Positions 1 through 7,925 of a stretch of 11,038 nt of DNA are shown piece after piece. Position 1 is the stretch's first letter. The number at the start of each line of letters is the position of its first letter. The translations under genes were made by a program, and so were the position numbers. The stretch lies in the NCBI GenBank assembly GCA_964466455.1, contig CAYXNL010000068.1:1-11038 (forward strand), written 5' to 3'. The DNA comes from S010-25 sp964466455 (lineage in GTDB: Bacteria; Pseudomonadota; Gammaproteobacteria; SZUA-229). A model generated the notes under the pieces. That model ran no database searches. It worked only from the letters and a program-made list of their open reading frames with translations, and was not told the DNA's origin.

Positions 1-55
1 ACAGCGTGTCTTGAACAATAAGTATCCTTTTTATCCGTTTCAGTAATAATATAAT

Positions 56-2482
56 CTAGGAAAAAGCATCCACTGTCCGCTCTTCATAAACCAGATCAAT
101 TGCCTGTGGACGACCTAAATGAAAGCCTTGCACATAATCCACACCGATATCTTTTAATACCACCAGGGTTGCCGCATTTTCGACGTGCTCGGCAATGGTT
201 TCCAGCTTCATTGCCCGACCCACCTGCTGAATAGATTCAACCATAGCGCGATCAATATTATCATGACTGATATCACGAATAAAACCGCCATCAATTTTCA
301 GATAATTTACCGGCAGCGTTTTCAGATAGGCAAATGAACTCAGCCCACTACCAAAATCATCCAGCGCAAACTGACAACCATATTGTTTCAATTTATTAAT
401 AAATTTTGTTGCCTTACTAAGATTACTGATTGCCACGGTTTCAGTCACTTCAAAACAGATGCTACTTAGTGAAATATTACTTATCTCTTTTTGCTTTAAT
501 ATATAATCCAGTAAGGTATCGTCATTAATCGAATCACCGGATAGATTAATGGTTAATACACGTTCACAACCACTGGGCGAATCAGCAGAATTACCACCCA
601 TATAACGAAATGCTTCTTTAATAACCCAACGGTCGATCTCAGGCATTAAACCATAACGTTCTGCTGCGGGTAAAAAAGCCCCGGGCGGTATGATTTCATC
701 ATTATCACCAAGCATACGGATTAATATCTCTTCATGCTGACAGGCTTTTCCTGAAATTCTGATAATAGGTTGTCGAAACAAACGAAAACGATTATGTTCC
801 ATTGCATGGGTAATGCGCGCAGTCCAGTGCATCTGTCCGAAACGTTCAGCAACCACTTCATCTGATGCCTCATAAACATGAACCCGGTTGCGACCAAAAT
901 CTTTTGCCGCATAACAGGCGATATCGGCGGAGCTTAGTATGGTTGCCATATCTGCATTATCGGCATTGATGCCAACAACACCAATACTAACCCCAATATC
1001 AAAGGTTTTATCATCCCATACAAAGCGGTAATCTTTGATAGTCTGGCGTATTTTATCTGCAATAATCTTCGCCTGTTTCAGATTACAATTTTCCAAAATA
1101 ATACCGAATTCATCTCCGCCTAAACGAGCAATAACATCGCCACTGCGTAATACATCATTGAACAATGTCGGCAACTGTTTCAGTAACTCATCTCCGGCAA
1201 CATGACCACAGGTATCATTAACAATCTTGAAATTATCCAGGTCAAGATAAAACAGTGAATGAAAACTGTTTTCGGGTATCACATTCTGCAATACTTCTTC
1301 AAGATGCTCTTCAAATTTCCTGCGATTATATAAACCGGTCAACAGATCGTGACTGGCCTGATAGGACAACTGGCGTGTCAAACGTCGGGTATGACTGACA
1401 TCCTGAATAATCATAACCGCACCAATCAGTTCATTCTTATCTGACTTCATCGGTGCAACGGATGCTTCAATAGAAATTAACGAACCATCTTCGATAAACA
1501 AGGAAGAATGTTCAGGTAAATGAATAATCTGTTTTTCAGTAAAACACCGATGCAGCGGGGCATCCATCTGTTTAAGGGTGTTTTCATTAACGATATTAAA
1601 TATCTGATTAAAGGGTTTACCTGTTATATTCTGTGCACGAACCAGTAGTAGCGCTTCTGCAGCCGGATTTATATAGGTAATAAACTCCTGCTTATCAACC
1701 GTAATGACCGAATCGGTAATTGAATGCAGGGTAACCTCTGCATATTCTTTCTGGATACTTAACTTCTGCTCAGATAATGCTGCACGGTCAAGAGCATTTA
1801 GCAGGTCTTTTTTTCCGGCCAGCAGTGTATCAATTGCATTGTTAATAAAACCAGCCAGAAAACCAAATTCATCCTGTCGGCTATCATCGAAACGTACGGT
1901 TTCTTTTCCCTGTGAAAAATCTCTGGCTGTTTTAACCATTTGCTGAAAGGGTGCCGATAGCATTTTCTGCAACACCCATTGTAGTAACAGACCGAAGATA
2001 AAAACCCCGAAACCGACTGAGAGCAGAATCTTTTTGCGTATATTATTGACAGTAATGGCTGCTCCAGTGTAGTACACTTCCAGCTTAATAGTATGCGCTG
2101 TGGTGGAAGCAGTGGGATAATAATGAATAGTATGGGAATATATATCATCCCTTTTATGCGCTACCCCGATTAACAGTGTTTTATCACCCTCCTGTAAAGA
2201 TATCGCATTAAACTGTAATTTTGTTTTAAGAGAATCGACTTTCAGCCGGATGCGGCCGGCAGCAACTTCGATGGCCGGTTTATCTGGATACTGTTCAACG
2301 ATATTTTCAATATCATAGGCGATGACCCGTGAGTTGATATTCTGCTGTTTTTTTAATTCCGCTGCCGTATTTCTCAACATAATCACAGCGGCAAACAGGC
2401 CGATGAGTACCAGCCCCCAGAACACCAGCCCGGTAATACGACTGGGTAACTTTTCTTCAAACTTGTCATCCTTATCTGACAT
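56..2482 (-). CDS. Membrane-bound sensor with HAMP-PAS-GGDEF-EAL domains (c-di-GMP synthesis/degradation)
   Basis: This is probably an inner-membrane enzyme that makes and/or breaks cyclic di-GMP. Residues below are numbered from an in-frame TTG at 2488; I prefer the ATG two codons later (2482). Neither start has a strong ribosome binding site. Order: transmembrane helix about 20-38, periplasmic sensor about 39-152 of no family I recognise, second helix about 153-174, HAMP about 175-230, PAS about 248-365, GGDEF about 375-540, EAL about 555-800. The GGDEF motif is intact at 457-461, and an RxxD inhibitory site (R448-D451) lies the canonical five residues upstream, so a feedback-inhibited cyclase is expected. 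The EAL signature reads E-I-L at 587-589. The other usual phosphodiesterase residues are visible: N648, E680/E683, D710-D711, K731, E767 and Q787. Both activities are therefore plausible and the net direction cannot be read from sequence. It starts 9 bp after the small membrane protein gene and is probably co-transcribed with it. Confidence 0.93.
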   Translation of the reverse strand: MSDKDDKFEEKLPSRITGLVFWGLVLIGLFAAVIMLRNTAAELKKQQNINSRVIAYDIENIVEQYPDKPAIEVAAGRIRLKVDSLKTKLQFNAISLQEGDKTLLIGVAHKRDDIYSHTIHYYPTASTTAHTIKLEVYYTGAAITVNNIRKKILLSVGFGVFIFGLLLQWVLQKMLSAPFQQMVKTARDFSQGKETVRFDDSRQDEFGFLAGFINNAIDTLLAGKKDLLNALDRAALSEQKLSIQKEYAEVTLHSITDSVITVDKQEFITYINPAAEALLLVRAQNITGKPFNQIFNIVNENTLKQMDAPLHRCFTEKQIIHLPEHSSLFIEDGSLISIEASVAPMKSDKNELIGAVMIIQDVSHTRRLTRQLSYQASHDLLTGLYNRRKFEEHLEEVLQNVIPENSFHSLFYLDLDNFKIVNDTCGHVAGDELLKQLPTLFNDVLRSGDVIARLGGDEFGIILENCNLKQAKIIADKIRQTIKDYRFVWDDKTFDIGVSIGVVGINADNADMATILSSADIACYAAKDFGRNRVHVYEASDEVVAERFGQMHWTARITHAMEHNRFRLFRQPIIRISGKACQHEEILIRMLGDNDEIIPPGAFLPAAERYGLMPEIDRWVIKEAFRYMGGNSADSPSGCERVLTINLSGDSINDDTLLDYILKQKEISNISLSSICFEVTETVAISNLSKATKFINKLKQYGCQFALDDFGSGLSSFAYLKTLPVNYLKIDGGFIRDISHDNIDRAMVESIQQVGRAMKLETIAEHVENAATLVVLKDIGVDYVQGFHLGRPQAIDLVYEERTVDAFS

Positions 2483-2491
2483 AAACAATAT

Positions 2492-2887
2492 CTACCGAAA
2501 ACCGAGCCAGCGCAACAACAGCAGCATTGGGCAAATACCACTTACCCCTGCCCCTATAATGGCAAAGCCCATAAACCAGGGCAGGAACCAGAGCATCTCG
2601 ATATTATGAGTACGCAACAGAAGAAATGAGCCCCCTAGAAAAAAAGCAACGGACAACCGCCATGCACGAAAAGCATCAAAAGAAAATCGCTGGTGGGTAT
2701 TAAATACGGTTAAGCCTGATGCAATTTGTTTATGACGAATTTTCTGTAACAGCGTGGTCAGGCGAATATTAGTTATTCCTTCGAATAATAACCACAGACA
2801 CAATCCCACAATAATTCGGTCCCGTGTAAAATACAGGGCGAATAATATTAAAGCGCCAACGATAAACAGATAGGTTCGTTCATTCAT
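2492..2887 (-). CDS. Small four-helix membrane protein, possibly DUF2892/YgaP-like
   Basis: A 131-residue hydrophobic protein with four likely transmembrane stretches at about 4-20, 24-40, 74-90 and 95-118. A basic, polar loop lies between helices 2 and 3. The C-terminus carries a glycine-rich turn followed by Cys-Pro (C119-P120) and a leucine-rich end. This resembles the closing CP motif of the DUF2892/YgaP transmembrane family, but the match is by eye and weak, and I claim no function. I chose the ATG at 2887 because GGAAG lies about 10 bases upstream. The longer in-frame reading from 2920 has no such site and would add 11 non-hydrophobic residues. The gene ends 9 bp before the GGDEF-EAL gene, so the two are probably translated from one transcript. 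It could be a membrane partner of that sensor, though this is only inferred from spacing. Confidence 0.8.
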   Translation of the reverse strand: MNERTYLFIVGALILFALYFTRDRIIVGLCLWLLFEGITNIRLTTLLQKIRHKQIASGLTVFNTHQRFSFDAFRAWRLSVAFFLGGSFLLLRTHNIEMLWFLPWFMGFAIIGAGVSGICPMLLLLRWLGFR

Positions 2888-3028
2888 AAATACTTTACTT
2901 CCGGCATACGCATTGCACATTTCTTAGCTGATCGTACGGCTATTTCTGCATAAAAATAATAGCAACCTTGTTAACCGCAAAATAATCCAGAGGAATGACA
3001 GCCACACATCCCCTGAGTATCTACTAAA

Positions 3029-3037
3029 ACTATAGCA
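3029..3037 (-). promoter_or_regulatory. Possible extended -10 promoter for the membrane protein/GGDEF-EAL pair
   Basis: On the minus strand TGC-TATAGT matches an extended -10 element (TGn-TATAAT with one mismatch). It lies about 140 bases before the 2887 start, in the only sizeable gap (2888-3072) ahead of these two genes. No good -35 hexamer is visible at the right distance. A small dyad (TCCAT-TTT-ATGGA, 3045-3057) lies just upstream and might be an operator. This is a motif call only. Confidence 0.3.
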
Positions 3038-3072
3038 GACAACGTCCATTTTATGGATTCCTGCGTTAAAAA

Positions 3073-4161
3073 TTAATGTCTGTTGTACCGGCTTTTTCTG
3101 TTACTTTCTGGCAATTTCTCCAGTATCTGTGTCACTAATGCCGGACCAGTATAGATAAACCCGGTATATATCTGTACCAGAGAGGCACCAAACTCCAGTT
3201 TCCGTTTTGCATCCGCAGCACTCATAATGCCACCAACGGCAATAACCGGGATACGACCTTGCAGCTCATCCACCAGTTTTATTAGTATTTCATCAGCCAG
3301 TGATGTCAACGGTGCCCCACTTAAACCACCCGTTTCAGCGGCCTGTTTTTTGTCAGTCAACGATGCAGGACGGCTATTGGTGGTATTGCTGACAATTACT
3401 CCGTCAATACCGGCTGCTATCATCGCCTGCGCCATTTCAGGCAAATCACTATCTTCAAGATCCGGGGCAATTTTTACCAGCAGAGGAACATAACGACCGC
3501 TCTGCGCTGCCAGCTCTGCCTGCTGTTCTTTAAGCTGTGTTAGCAGGTCTTTCAGCCCGTCACCATATTGTAACTGGCGTAAGCCCGGTGTATTAGGCGA
3601 TGAAATATTAAGTGTGACATAATCTGCATAAGGGTACACTTTGCGCAGGCAAATTAGATAATCTGCCACCGCATTTTCCAGTGGTGTTATTTTATTTTTG
3701 CCAATATTAATACCAATTAGACAGGACGGCTGAACAGCCGGCTTACGGTAGTGTTTAACCTTTTCAAGTAATACATCCACACCATCATTATTAAACCCCA
3801 TACGGTTGATAATGGCATGGTCTGCCTGCAGGCGGAACATCCGCGGTTTATCGTTCCCCGCCTGTGGTAGTGGAGTGACCGTACCCACTTCAATAAAACC
3901 AAAACCACATTTTTCCAGCACCCGAATGTACTGTGCATTTTTATCCAGCCCGGCTGCCAGCCCGACCGGATTAGGAAAACGCAAACCCATCAGTTCGATA
4001 GAATGATCTTTTTTACTATGCAGATGTACACCAAGAAAAAACAGAACGGGCCTCAGCAGGCCGATACGATCTAACAGGGCCATGGCTTTCAATGACCATT
4101 CATGAGCCGTTTCTGCATCCAGTAAAAACAACAGCTTTTTAACAAAGGGATAAACGTTCAT
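3073..4161 (-). CDS. pyrD: Dihydroorotate dehydrogenase (quinone), class 2
   Basis: Catalyses the fourth step of de novo UMP synthesis, oxidising dihydroorotate to orotate with FMN and passing electrons to membrane quinone. The protein has 362 residues (E. coli PyrD has 336) and matches it almost throughout. The N-terminal stretch 1-45 has the paired helices that bind the membrane and form the quinone tunnel, which marks class 2. GLAAGLDKN (68-75) and the EVGTVTPLPQ..NDKPR..R region (91-110) are FMN/substrate signatures. NISSPNTPGLR (185-195) contains the catalytic serine, S188, which is a serine as expected for class 2 rather than the cysteine of class 1. VKIAPDL (229-235), SNTT (258-261), GGLSG (278-282) and AVGGI (308-312) complete the FMN-binding barrel. 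About 12 residues at the C-terminus are basic and extra. It begins 22 bp after the recJ stop, so it probably shares that transcript. No strong ribosome binding site is visible. Confidence 0.98.
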   Translation of the reverse strand: MNVYPFVKKLLFLLDAETAHEWSLKAMALLDRIGLLRPVLFFLGVHLHSKKDHSIELMGLRFPNPVGLAAGLDKNAQYIRVLEKCGFGFIEVGTVTPLPQAGNDKPRMFRLQADHAIINRMGFNNDGVDVLLEKVKHYRKPAVQPSCLIGINIGKNKITPLENAVADYLICLRKVYPYADYVTLNISSPNTPGLRQLQYGDGLKDLLTQLKEQQAELAAQSGRYVPLLVKIAPDLEDSDLPEMAQAMIAAGIDGVIVSNTTNSRPASLTDKKQAAETGGLSGAPLTSLADEILIKLVDELQGRIPVIAVGGIMSAADAKRKLEFGASLVQIYTGFIYTGPALVTQILEKLPESNRKSRYNRH

Positions 4162-4183
4162 ACTTATACCGACTTTTTATTCT

Positions 4184-5995
4184 TTATTGATGAATATCTG
4201 AACAAGCAGCCGTTTCAATATAATCAATAACAAGCTGTAATTTTCGGTTGTTTCGATACTCATTCACATCCAGCCGATAGGCGGCACGGATATATTCCTG
4301 CCCTGCTGGCAGTTCACTTTCTGTCATATTAAAAGCGATTGCCTCGTACAGTTGCTGAGTTTCAGGCCGTCTTAATACCAGTTTCAGATGTTTCTCACCA
4401 ACGATACGCCAGTTATCCACAATAAATACATCATCGAATAACGGAACGGGAAAAGCCTGTCCCCAGGGACCGGAAAATTTCAACAATTCAGCCATTTGTA
4501 TGGTCATTCCTTCTGCAGAAACGGGGCCATCTGTTTCTTTAACCATCATCAAGATACTTTCATCCACAGACTCGGTCACAACCTGGTTAAATAACTGCTG
4601 AAACAGGGGAAATTTCTCTGCATCAATACTTACCCCCGCAGCCATTGCATGGCCACCGAAACTACGCAGCAGACCGGGCTGGCGTTTTTCCATCCGATCC
4701 AGTGTATCACGTAAGTGACATCCGGCGATGGACCGGCCTGAGCCTTTGAGTACACCGGTTTCTTCTGCACTGGCAAACGCAAATGCCGGACGATGATATT
4801 TTTCCTTAACCCGTGATGCCACCAGACCAACAACCCCCTGATGCCAGTGTGGATGATACAGTGACAGTCCATTATTGCCCAGATTAGCATCGCCACCTTT
4901 GGTATTATCATTACCCTCTGCCTGAAAAAAATCATTATCCAGTACCGTCAGTGCCTGGCGGAGCATATCACCCTCAATCTGTTTGCGTTGATGATTAATT
5001 TCATCTAACTCGGCTGCCAGTTTTAATGCCTCGTCTTCTTCATCCGTTAACAGGCAGTTAATACCGATGGACATATCCTCAAGTCGGCCCGCAGCATTCA
5101 GGCGGGGGCCAATAACAAAACCAAAATCCTGACTACTGCATTGTGTAATACTTTTGCCCGCCACCGTTAGCAGAGCATTTATCCCCGCACAGCCACGATT
5201 ATGCCGGATACGTTGCAGGCCCAGCTCTACCAGCAGACGATTATTGTCATCCAGTGGAACCACATCGGCAACGGTGCCCAGCGCAACCAGATCAAGCAAC
5301 GTTGCCATGTTCGGCTGTTTATTCGAGTGAAACCAGTTCTGTTCCCGCAATTTTGCCCGCACCGCCAGCATGGTATAAAAAGCCACCCCAACCCCAGCAG
5401 TGTTTTTACAGGGAAACAGGCAGCCCGGCTGGTTCGGGTTGATAATTGCAGCGGCAGCCGGTGCTGCCTGTGCCGGTAGATGATGGTCGGTAACCACTAC
5501 CTTAATCTTACGTCGATTCGCTTCCGCTACCCCTTCAATACTGGATATACCGTTATCCACGGTGATAATCAGATCCGGTGACTGCTCGGCAGCCAGTACA
5601 ACAATTTCAGGGCTCAGACCATAACCGTAGGTAAACCGATTCGGTACCAGATAGCCTGGCTGACTGGCACCGAACATTTTCAGTGCGCGCATGACCAGTG
5701 CGGTGCTGGTAGCACCATCGGCATCAAAATCGCCCACTACCAGTATCTTTTTATCACTACGGATACATTCAGTAATGATATCTGCGGCTGTCTCAATATC
5801 TTTCAGCGATTTATAATCTGATAAACACTGAATGGAATACTCAATCTGTTCCCTGTTATTCACCCCACGGTTGGCATAAAGCTGTTGCAGGACGGGATGC
5901 AGGTTGCTGTCTGCAAGTGACTGACTAATCGTTGCCGATCGGCGCTGAATCTTCGATTTGTGACCACGGCGATGTTCTGTTTCGATATTATGCAT
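4184..5995 (-). CDS. recJ: Single-stranded-DNA-specific 5'-3' exonuclease RecJ
   Basis: Degrades single-stranded DNA 5' to 3' in RecF-pathway recombination, mismatch repair and base-excision repair. It is a Mn/Mg-dependent DHH-family nuclease. Numbered from the ATG at 5995 (603 residues; E. coli has 577), the metal-binding motifs are DFDADG (89-94), the VDN motif (146-148), TDHH (169-172) and DVVPLD (244-249). The DHHA1 part has GSGRSI (418-423) and GGHAMAAG (447-454). The C-terminal OB-like region, including the VGEKHLK and RLDVNEYRNNRKLQ motifs, is complete. Between roughly 354 and 378 lies an Asn/Gly/Asp-rich loop about ten residues longer than the E. coli equivalent. ATGs at 6007 and 6046 are in-frame alternatives. 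I prefer 5995 because it overlaps the preceding stop codon, a usual sign of translational coupling, and because similarity to RecJ begins only around residue 15. No start has a good ribosome binding site, so the choice is uncertain. Confidence 0.97.
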   Translation of the reverse strand: MHNIETEHRRGHKSKIQRRSATISQSLADSNLHPVLQQLYANRGVNNREQIEYSIQCLSDYKSLKDIETAADIITECIRSDKKILVVGDFDADGATSTALVMRALKMFGASQPGYLVPNRFTYGYGLSPEIVVLAAEQSPDLIITVDNGISSIEGVAEANRRKIKVVVTDHHLPAQAAPAAAAIINPNQPGCLFPCKNTAGVGVAFYTMLAVRAKLREQNWFHSNKQPNMATLLDLVALGTVADVVPLDDNNRLLVELGLQRIRHNRGCAGINALLTVAGKSITQCSSQDFGFVIGPRLNAAGRLEDMSIGINCLLTDEEDEALKLAAELDEINHQRKQIEGDMLRQALTVLDNDFFQAEGNDNTKGGDANLGNNGLSLYHPHWHQGVVGLVASRVKEKYHRPAFAFASAEETGVLKGSGRSIAGCHLRDTLDRMEKRQPGLLRSFGGHAMAAGVSIDAEKFPLFQQLFNQVVTESVDESILMMVKETDGPVSAEGMTIQMAELLKFSGPWGQAFPVPLFDDVFIVDNWRIVGEKHLKLVLRRPETQQLYEAIAFNMTESELPAGQEYIRAAYRLDVNEYRNNRKLQLVIDYIETAACSDIHQ

Positions 5996-7112
5996 AGACA
6001 CTGACATAGTCTTCGATTTTTGCCTGCCGCCAGAAACGCAGGGCATAATGGCGACTAAAGCGGTATTTCTGCTTATTATCCGGATAGATATCCATTGTTA
6101 GCTTGCCAGCTCTGACCTGCTCCAGCAAGGGAGCAAACCACTGTTGATATAATTTTATTACCTGTTGTTGCCACATTGTTGTGTCCATATAAGGTAACCA
6201 GGGGAGTAGTGTATCAAGATAGATCATAACCTCGGACTGATTATTAATGTCGGTATAAAATTTTTCGGTCAATATTGAAGAGCATGGATCAAGGCAATCA
6301 CTGCACTGATAAAATGGACGCCCGGCCTGTTTTGCCAGACCGCAGACCATTATATTATCACTGACCACTGAGTTAATAGCTGGATGTACTGAAGAAGGCA
6401 GTTGCCCGCCACCGTGTAACCAGATACTGTTTAGTGTCTGCTGTCCGTTTTGTTCTCTTTGCTGATTGGCTTCACATAAATGCAGTAACATCTGCGCTTC
6501 ATTCAGAAAACTTTTCCAGTAGGTGGCATCCTCTCCTTCCGGCAGGATAAAATTAACATTGCGACCAATAGCATCTGTTAATCGGGTAGTATGTAATGTC
6601 TGTGCTTTTTTTATCGCAACAAACCAGTGTGTGGCATCGACGGCAAAGACCTCCACCCCGTCCTGCCTGAAATGTTGACTTAATTTTGCAGACATTGCCT
6701 CCGCTTCCTGTGAAGAAATGGTCAGTTCCTGACTACCTGCTGCCAACACGGCATGATCCATCTCTGCACGCAGATGAACCGGATCAGCATGTAGAAAATA
6801 ATAATTCTCTGCCAGTAATCGCCTGATAAATGCACGCTCAACCAGCAGTGGTTGTGCGCCATTACCTCCGGCATCATCGGCCAGATAACCGGCAAGACTC
6901 AGCGCAGCCGAAGGCAGTGTCTGTGCCGGATTCAGACCAAATAGCTGTATCAGTAAGTCCTCCACACTATGACTGAATAGAGGCTGTTGCACCGCTTTTG
7001 CCAGTTGTGAATAAACTTCCACAAGCACTTTATTTTCTGCCAGAGATTCATATATCGGTAGTGGTCCACATAGACCGGGGACCAGCAACTGTATATGCGG
7101 GAGACTGGACAT
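5988..7112 (-). CDS. RpfE-type / COG4255 family protein, phosphoglycerate-mutase-like
   Basis: A 374-residue soluble protein without signal peptide or membrane segments. It resembles the family annotated as 'RpfE-type regulatory protein' or 'phosphoglycerate mutase-like' (COG4255), distantly related to the alkaline-phosphatase superfamily. The enzymatic activity is not established as far as I know. Recognisable points are the ADPVHLRA block (109-116), the WLHGGG block (231-236, usually WLWGxG in relatives), a DN pair at 252-253, and the C-terminal DIYPDNKQKYRFSRHYALRFWR region (341-362, partly conserved). Context supports the call: in Xanthomonas rpfE lies beside recJ, and here the gene's stop overlaps the likely recJ start. 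An unusual feature is a cysteine group, C257, C270, C273 and C277, arranged CxxCxxxC with one more upstream, which might hold a metal. It follows rlmB after 11 bp. Confidence 0.82.
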   Translation of the reverse strand: MSSLPHIQLLVPGLCGPLPIYESLAENKVLVEVYSQLAKAVQQPLFSHSVEDLLIQLFGLNPAQTLPSAALSLAGYLADDAGGNGAQPLLVERAFIRRLLAENYYFLHADPVHLRAEMDHAVLAAGSQELTISSQEAEAMSAKLSQHFRQDGVEVFAVDATHWFVAIKKAQTLHTTRLTDAIGRNVNFILPEGEDATYWKSFLNEAQMLLHLCEANQQREQNGQQTLNSIWLHGGGQLPSSVHPAINSVVSDNIMVCGLAKQAGRPFYQCSDCLDPCSSILTEKFYTDINNQSEVMIYLDTLLPWLPYMDTTMWQQQVIKLYQQWFAPLLEQVRAGKLTMDIYPDNKQKYRFSRHYALRFWRQAKIEDYVSVYA

Positions 7113-7123
7113 TAAAAATGAAG

Positions 7124-7876
7124 TTAACGCCCGGGAGCCTTATTCATTTTTTGCCGTAGTTCAAACAGGCAGATTCCTGTCGCTACCGATACATTTAAAC
7201 TTTCGACATTACCCTGCATAGGAATGGCAAGTAATTCATCACAGCACTCTCGTGTTAAACGGCGCATACCTTTACCTTCCGACCCCATTACCAGCGCCAT
7301 TTTTGTAGTCGCTGTTAAATCATACACACTGGTATTAGCATCCCCGCTGGCGCCCACCACCCAGATATTATTATCGCGTAACCGATTAATCGACCGGACA
7401 AGATTCGATACCTGAATATAGGGCACCGTTTCTGCACCACCACTGGCAACGTTGCGTATCACAGCATTTAATGCCGGGCTGCGATTTTTAGATACAATCA
7501 CCGCATCCACACCGGCGGCATCCGCCGTACGCAGACAGGCACCGATATTACGCGGATCCTGGACTTCATCCAGAATGAGTAAAAGCAGCTCATCCCGGGT
7601 GAACAGATCCTCCAGTTCAATGGTATTTTTTTTCTGTACACGGATCTGTGCGACCACACCCTGATGACGGCTATCCGGACATTTCTTTTTTATTTTATCT
7701 GCATGGATCAACTGTACCGATATGCCTGTTTTTTTTGCCAGCAGTGATAATTGCTGAAAACGTTTATCATTTCGTCCCTGCTGTACAAATACCTGCAAAA
7801 TATTCTGCGGCTGTTTACGCAGGGCGGCCTCAACGGCATGAATACCATAAATGATATCAGTGGATTCTTTTGACAT
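7124..7876 (-). CDS. rlmB: 23S rRNA (guanosine-2251-2'-O)-methyltransferase RlmB
   Basis: Methylates the ribose of G2251 in the peptidyl-transferase P loop of 23S rRNA, using S-adenosylmethionine. The 250 residues (E. coli 243) show the two-domain layout of the SpoU (TrmH) group of SPOUT enzymes. An N-terminal substrate-recognition domain (about 5-80) opens with the YGIHAVEAALR block (10-20). The knotted catalytic domain has motif 1 DEVQDPRNIGACLRTADAAG (103-122, with N110 and R116), motif 2 LVMGSEGKGMRRL (195-206, with E200) and motif 3 IPMQGNVESLNVSVATGI (218-235, with S226 and N228). All the usual active-site residues are present. It lies 49 bp after rnr, the same order as in E. coli, and is probably co-transcribed with it. 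The gap holds a short dyad (GACTG-ATA-CAGTC on the minus strand) but no T-tract terminator. Confidence 0.97.
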   Translation of the reverse strand: MSKESTDIIYGIHAVEAALRKQPQNILQVFVQQGRNDKRFQQLSLLAKKTGISVQLIHADKIKKKCPDSRHQGVVAQIRVQKKNTIELEDLFTRDELLLLILDEVQDPRNIGACLRTADAAGVDAVIVSKNRSPALNAVIRNVASGGAETVPYIQVSNLVRSINRLRDNNIWVVGASGDANTSVYDLTATTKMALVMGSEGKGMRRLTRECCDELLAIPMQGNVESLNVSVATGICLFELRQKMNKAPGR

Positions 7877-7925
7877 AATTGATAATGGATGATTGATGAC
7901 TGTATCAGTCGTGGTGTATGGGTTT

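Noticed and set aside
1798..2148. Minus-strand 116-codon open frame inside the GGDEF-EAL gene
   Set aside because: It is an out-of-frame shadow of the sensor gene's membrane and HAMP region, with no separate ribosome binding site.
3045..3057. Hairpin after pyrD as an intrinsic terminator
   Set aside because: The stem is only five mostly A/T pairs (TCCAT/ATGGA) with no following T tract on the minus strand.
2888..3072. c-di-GMP riboswitch ahead of the membrane protein/GGDEF-EAL pair
   Set aside because: I looked for the conserved GEMM core and its paired helices and did not find them in the 185-bp leader.
7877..7925. Terminator between rnr and rlmB
   Set aside because: Only a 5-bp dyad without a T tract is present, so read-through from rnr to rlmB is more likely.
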